Shown here: in pieces, positions 5,631 through 7,295 of the stretch
Position numbering within the stretch: the first letter of the stretch is position 1
Layout: each line of letters opens with the position of its first letter
Source: Cellulomonas sp.
Lineage (GTDB): Bacteria > Actinomycetota > Actinomycetes > Actinomycetales > Cellulomonadaceae
Assembly: GCA_027451305.1 (NCBI GenBank)
Contig: DAIDJQ010000051.1
Span: 1 to 7,295, forward strand
Length of the DNA: 7,295 nt
Direction: 5' to 3'
Position numbers and translations under genes: made by a program
The notes under the pieces: model-generated
The model's database searches: none
What the model saw: the letters and a program-made list of their open reading frames with translations, nothing else
Told to the model about the DNA's origin: nothing

Positions 5631-6376
5631 CACCAGCGCGGCGGTCGCCGCCCGTACGGGTCGTTCCGGTACAGGTCGGCGGGGTAGCGCCGGGTGACCG
5701 CCAGGCGGTGGGCGACGCCGCCGGCCCGGGCGAACGGCCGGGCCAGCACCAGCCCCAGCAGGAACCCGCCGACGTGCGCCCAGTACGCGACCCCGCCGAC
5801 GGACAGCGCGCCGAGCGTGCTGAGCCCGGACCAGAACTGCAGCACGAACCAGCCGCCGATCAGCAGCCACGCCGGCAGCAGCGGCCAGACGAACAGCGGC
5901 GGGACGAGCACCACGATGGTGCGCACCATGCTGCGCGGGAACAGCACCACGTACGCGGCGAGCACCCCGGCGATGGCCCCGCTCGCACCGACCAGCGGGA
6001 CCGTGCCGGCAGGGTCGACCAGCACCTGCAGGAGCCCGGCCGTCAGCCCGGACAGCACGTAGAACAGCAGGTAGCGGGCGTGCCCCATGGCGTCCTCGAC
6101 GTTGTCGCCGAAGATCCACAGGAAGAGCATGTTGCCGCCCAGGTGCAGCCAGCTCGCGTGCATGAACATGCTGGTCAGCAGCGTGACCCACGCCGTGGGT
6201 CCGTCGTGCAGCACCGCCTGCGGCACCGCCGCGTACGCCGTCATCAGCCGGGCCTGCTCGGCGGGCGTCGCCCGGACCATCGCCAGGAACACGAGCACGT
6301 TGGCGGCGATCAGCACGTAGGTGATCCCGGGCGTCGTCCGGCGCCTGCCGTTGTCGTCCGCGATGGGGATGACCAC
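5630..6376 (-). CDS. Rhomboid-family intramembrane serine protease
   Basis: The 248-residue membrane protein carries the full rhomboid signature: H78 and N82 in SWLHLGGNMLFLWIFGDNVED, catalytic S132 in LVGASGAIAG, and catalytic H201 in AHVGGFLLG. Six hydrophobic segments are readable at about 17-34, 64-90, 102-120, 126-145, 150-178 and 195-213, with short charged ends. It should cleave transmembrane segments of client proteins within the lipid bilayer; the substrate is unknown. The GTG start is forced: the next upstream in-frame codons include a TAG at 6388-6386, and later candidates fall inside the first membrane segment. No Shine-Dalgarno site fits, but TAGCGT lies 6 nt before the GTG, consistent with leaderless translation. 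The gene converges with the isomerase and diverges from purL. The GxSG serine and the distal histidine are both present, so it is probably an active protease and not an inactive pseudo-protease. Confidence 0.93.
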   Translation of the reverse strand: MVIPIADDNGRRRTTPGITYVLIAANVLVFLAMVRATPAEQARLMTAYAAVPQAVLHDGPTAWVTLLTSMFMHASWLHLGGNMLFLWIFGDNVEDAMGHARYLLFYVLSGLTAGLLQVLVDPAGTVPLVGASGAIAGVLAAYVVLFPRSMVRTIVVLVPPLFVWPLLPAWLLIGGWFVLQFWSGLSTLGALSVGGVAYWAHVGGFLLGLVLARPFARAGGVAHRLAVTRRYPADLYRNDPYGRRPPRW

Positions 6377-6382
6377 GCCTCG

Positions 6383-6388
6383 ACGCTA
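6383..6388 (-). promoter_or_regulatory. Putative -10 element of a leaderless rhomboid transcript
   Basis: On the minus strand TAGCGT fits TANNNT, and six bases separate it from the GTG at 6376. That spacing would put the transcription start on the start codon. No convincing -35 hexamer is seen about 17 bp upstream. Confidence 0.4.
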
Positions 6389-6414
6389 GCAACCGGTGTC
6401 GAGCGCAGCGCCGG

Positions 6415-6420
6415 TATCCT
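6415..6420 (+). promoter_or_regulatory. Putative -10 element of purL
   Basis: TATCCT fits the actinobacterial TANNNT pattern and lies 9 nt before the ATG at 6430. Transcription would start within about 3 nt of the ATG, so purL would be leaderless or nearly so, in line with the lack of a Shine-Dalgarno sequence. The -35 is not evident. I see no purine riboswitch in the 53-bp gap, which is too short for one. Confidence 0.45.
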
Positions 6421-6429
6421 CGTTGATCG

Positions 6430-7295
6430 ATGACCAGCCACGTGCAGTCGCCGGCCCCCCGCCCCGCCTCCGCCTCGGACACGGTGGGGCACGCGCTCGC
6501 CACGCCGGAGCTCGAGCAGCCCTACGTCGAGCTCGGGCTCAAGCCCGACGAGTACGGCCGCATCCGTGACCTGCTCGGCCGCCGTCCCACGGCCGCCGAG
6601 CTCGCCATGTACTCCGTGATGTGGTCCGAGCACTGCTCCTACAAGTCGTCCAAGCTGCACCTGTCGACGTTCGGCGAGAACCACACGCCCGCGATGCGCG
6701 AGCACCTGCTCGTCGGCATCGGCCAGAACGCCGGCGTCGTGGACATCGGCGACGGCTGGGCGGTGACGTTCAAGGTCGAGTCCCACAACCACCCGAGCTA
6801 CGTCGAGCCGTACCAGGGCGCGGCCACCGGCGTCGGCGGCATCGTGCGGGACATCATCTCGATGGGCGCGCGCCCGGTCGCCGTGATGGACCAGCTGCGG
6901 TTCGGCGCGATCGACCACCCCGACACGGCTCGCGTGGTGCACGGCGTGGTGTCCGGCGTCGGCGGGTACGGCAACTGCCTCGGCCTGCCGAACATCGGCG
7001 GCGAGCTCGTGTTCGACCCGTCCTACCAGGGCAACCCCCTGGTCAACGCCCTGTGCCTCGGCGTGCTGCGGCACGAGGACATCCACCTGGCCAACGCCGA
7101 GGGCGTCGGCAACCAGGTGGTCCTGTTCGGTGCGCGCACCGGTGGCGACGGCATCGGCGGGGCGTCGATCCTCGCCAGCGAGACGTTCGACGACTCCAAG
7201 CCGTCGAAGCGGCCGTCGGTGCAGGTGGGCGACCCGTTCATGGAGAAGGTCCTCATCGAGTGCTGCCTGGAGCTGTTCGCGGCGCACGTCGTCGA
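6430..7295 (+). CDS. purL: Phosphoribosylformylglycinamidine synthase subunit PurL, C-terminus beyond the window
   Basis: PurL is the ATP-dependent synthetase subunit of FGAM synthase, working with PurQ and PurS in the fourth step of de novo purine synthesis: FGAR, glutamine and ATP to FGAM. The 288 codons present cover the N-terminal part of the small-type (~750-residue) PurL. Landmarks: [30 protein letters not shown] with the active-site histidine H68, the [20 protein letters not shown] nucleotide-binding segment (ESHNHP at 117-122), [37 protein letters not shown] and [18 protein letters not shown]. It matches mycobacterial PurL almost throughout, apart from a Pro/Ala/Ser-rich first ~16 residues. 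ATG 6430 is taken as start; GTG 6442 and GTG 6484 (just before the conserved [12 protein letters not shown]) are alternatives. purQ and purS are not adjacent on the visible side, and the upstream neighbour is the divergent rhomboid gene. Confidence 0.96.
   Translation, partial: MTSHVQSPAPRPASASDTVGHALATPELEQPYVELGLKPDEYGRIRDLLGRRPTAAELAMYSVMWSEHCSYKSSKLHLSTFGENHTPAMREHLLVGIGQNAGVVDIGDGWAVTFKVESHNHPSYVEPYQGAATGVGGIVRDIISMGARPVAVMDQLRFGAIDHPDTARVVHGVVSGVGGYGNCLGLPNIGGELVFDPSYQGNPLVNALCLGVLRHEDIHLANAEGVGNQVVLFGARTGGDGIGGASILASETFDDSKPSKRPSVQVGDPFMEKVLIECCLELFAAHVV

Noticed and set aside
5619..6503. 294-codon minus-strand frame overlapping the rhomboid gene
   Set aside because: It is a different reading frame over the same DNA, Arg/Ala-rich, and it overlaps the purL start. 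The rhomboid frame holds all catalytic motifs.
6310..7287. 325-codon minus-strand open frame opposite purL
   Set aside because: It is antisense to an unmistakable PurL. Its composition is typical of high-GC shadow frames.

Overview
The window reads as a chromosomal stretch from a very GC-rich actinobacterium. Codons end almost entirely in G or C, the purL product closely resembles mycobacterial and other actinobacterial PurL, and several starts are GTG without a Shine-Dalgarno sequence, as is common in this phylum. A Cellulomonas-type member of the Micrococcales is my best guess from the gene repertoire, but this is an impression and was not tested.

Layout: (1) 1-882, minus strand, the N-terminal two thirds of a FadI/FadA2-type acyl-CoA thiolase that runs off the left edge. 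(2) 883-1042, a 160-bp divergent control region with a 27-bp imperfect palindrome (1014-1040) that carries a -10-like element in each arm. (3) 1043-1894, plus strand, a TetR-family regulator with long disordered tails, joined by a GTGA overlap to (4) 1891-3951, an acyl-CoA oxidase. (5) 3952-4338, a short non-homologous stretch followed by the C-terminal remnant of a LacI-family repressor. (6) 4341-5561, an AGE-family sugar isomerase/epimerase of the mannose isomerase/YihS type. (7) 5562-5629, a convergent intergenic gap with two overlapping, mutually exclusive hairpins. (8) 5630-6376, minus strand, a rhomboid intramembrane serine protease. (9) 6377-6429, a 53-bp divergent promoter region. (10) 6430-7295, plus strand, the N-terminal part of purL, which runs off the right edge.

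Functionally, items 1-4 form a fatty-acid beta-oxidation module. The oxidase makes the trans-2-enoyl-CoA, the thiolase performs the final cleavage, and the TetR protein probably senses an acyl-CoA or fatty acid and represses both directions from the shared palindrome. Items 5-6 look like the surviving end of a sugar-utilisation locus whose local LacI regulator has been deleted down to its last ~100 residues. Rhomboid and purL are an ordinary conserved housekeeping pair sharing a compact divergent promoter. I see no CRISPR array, transposase, integrase, tRNA or rRNA. No clearly new multi-gene system is visible. The points most worth a second look are the bidirectional operator/promoter, the decayed lacI junction and the competing hairpins between the convergent genes.
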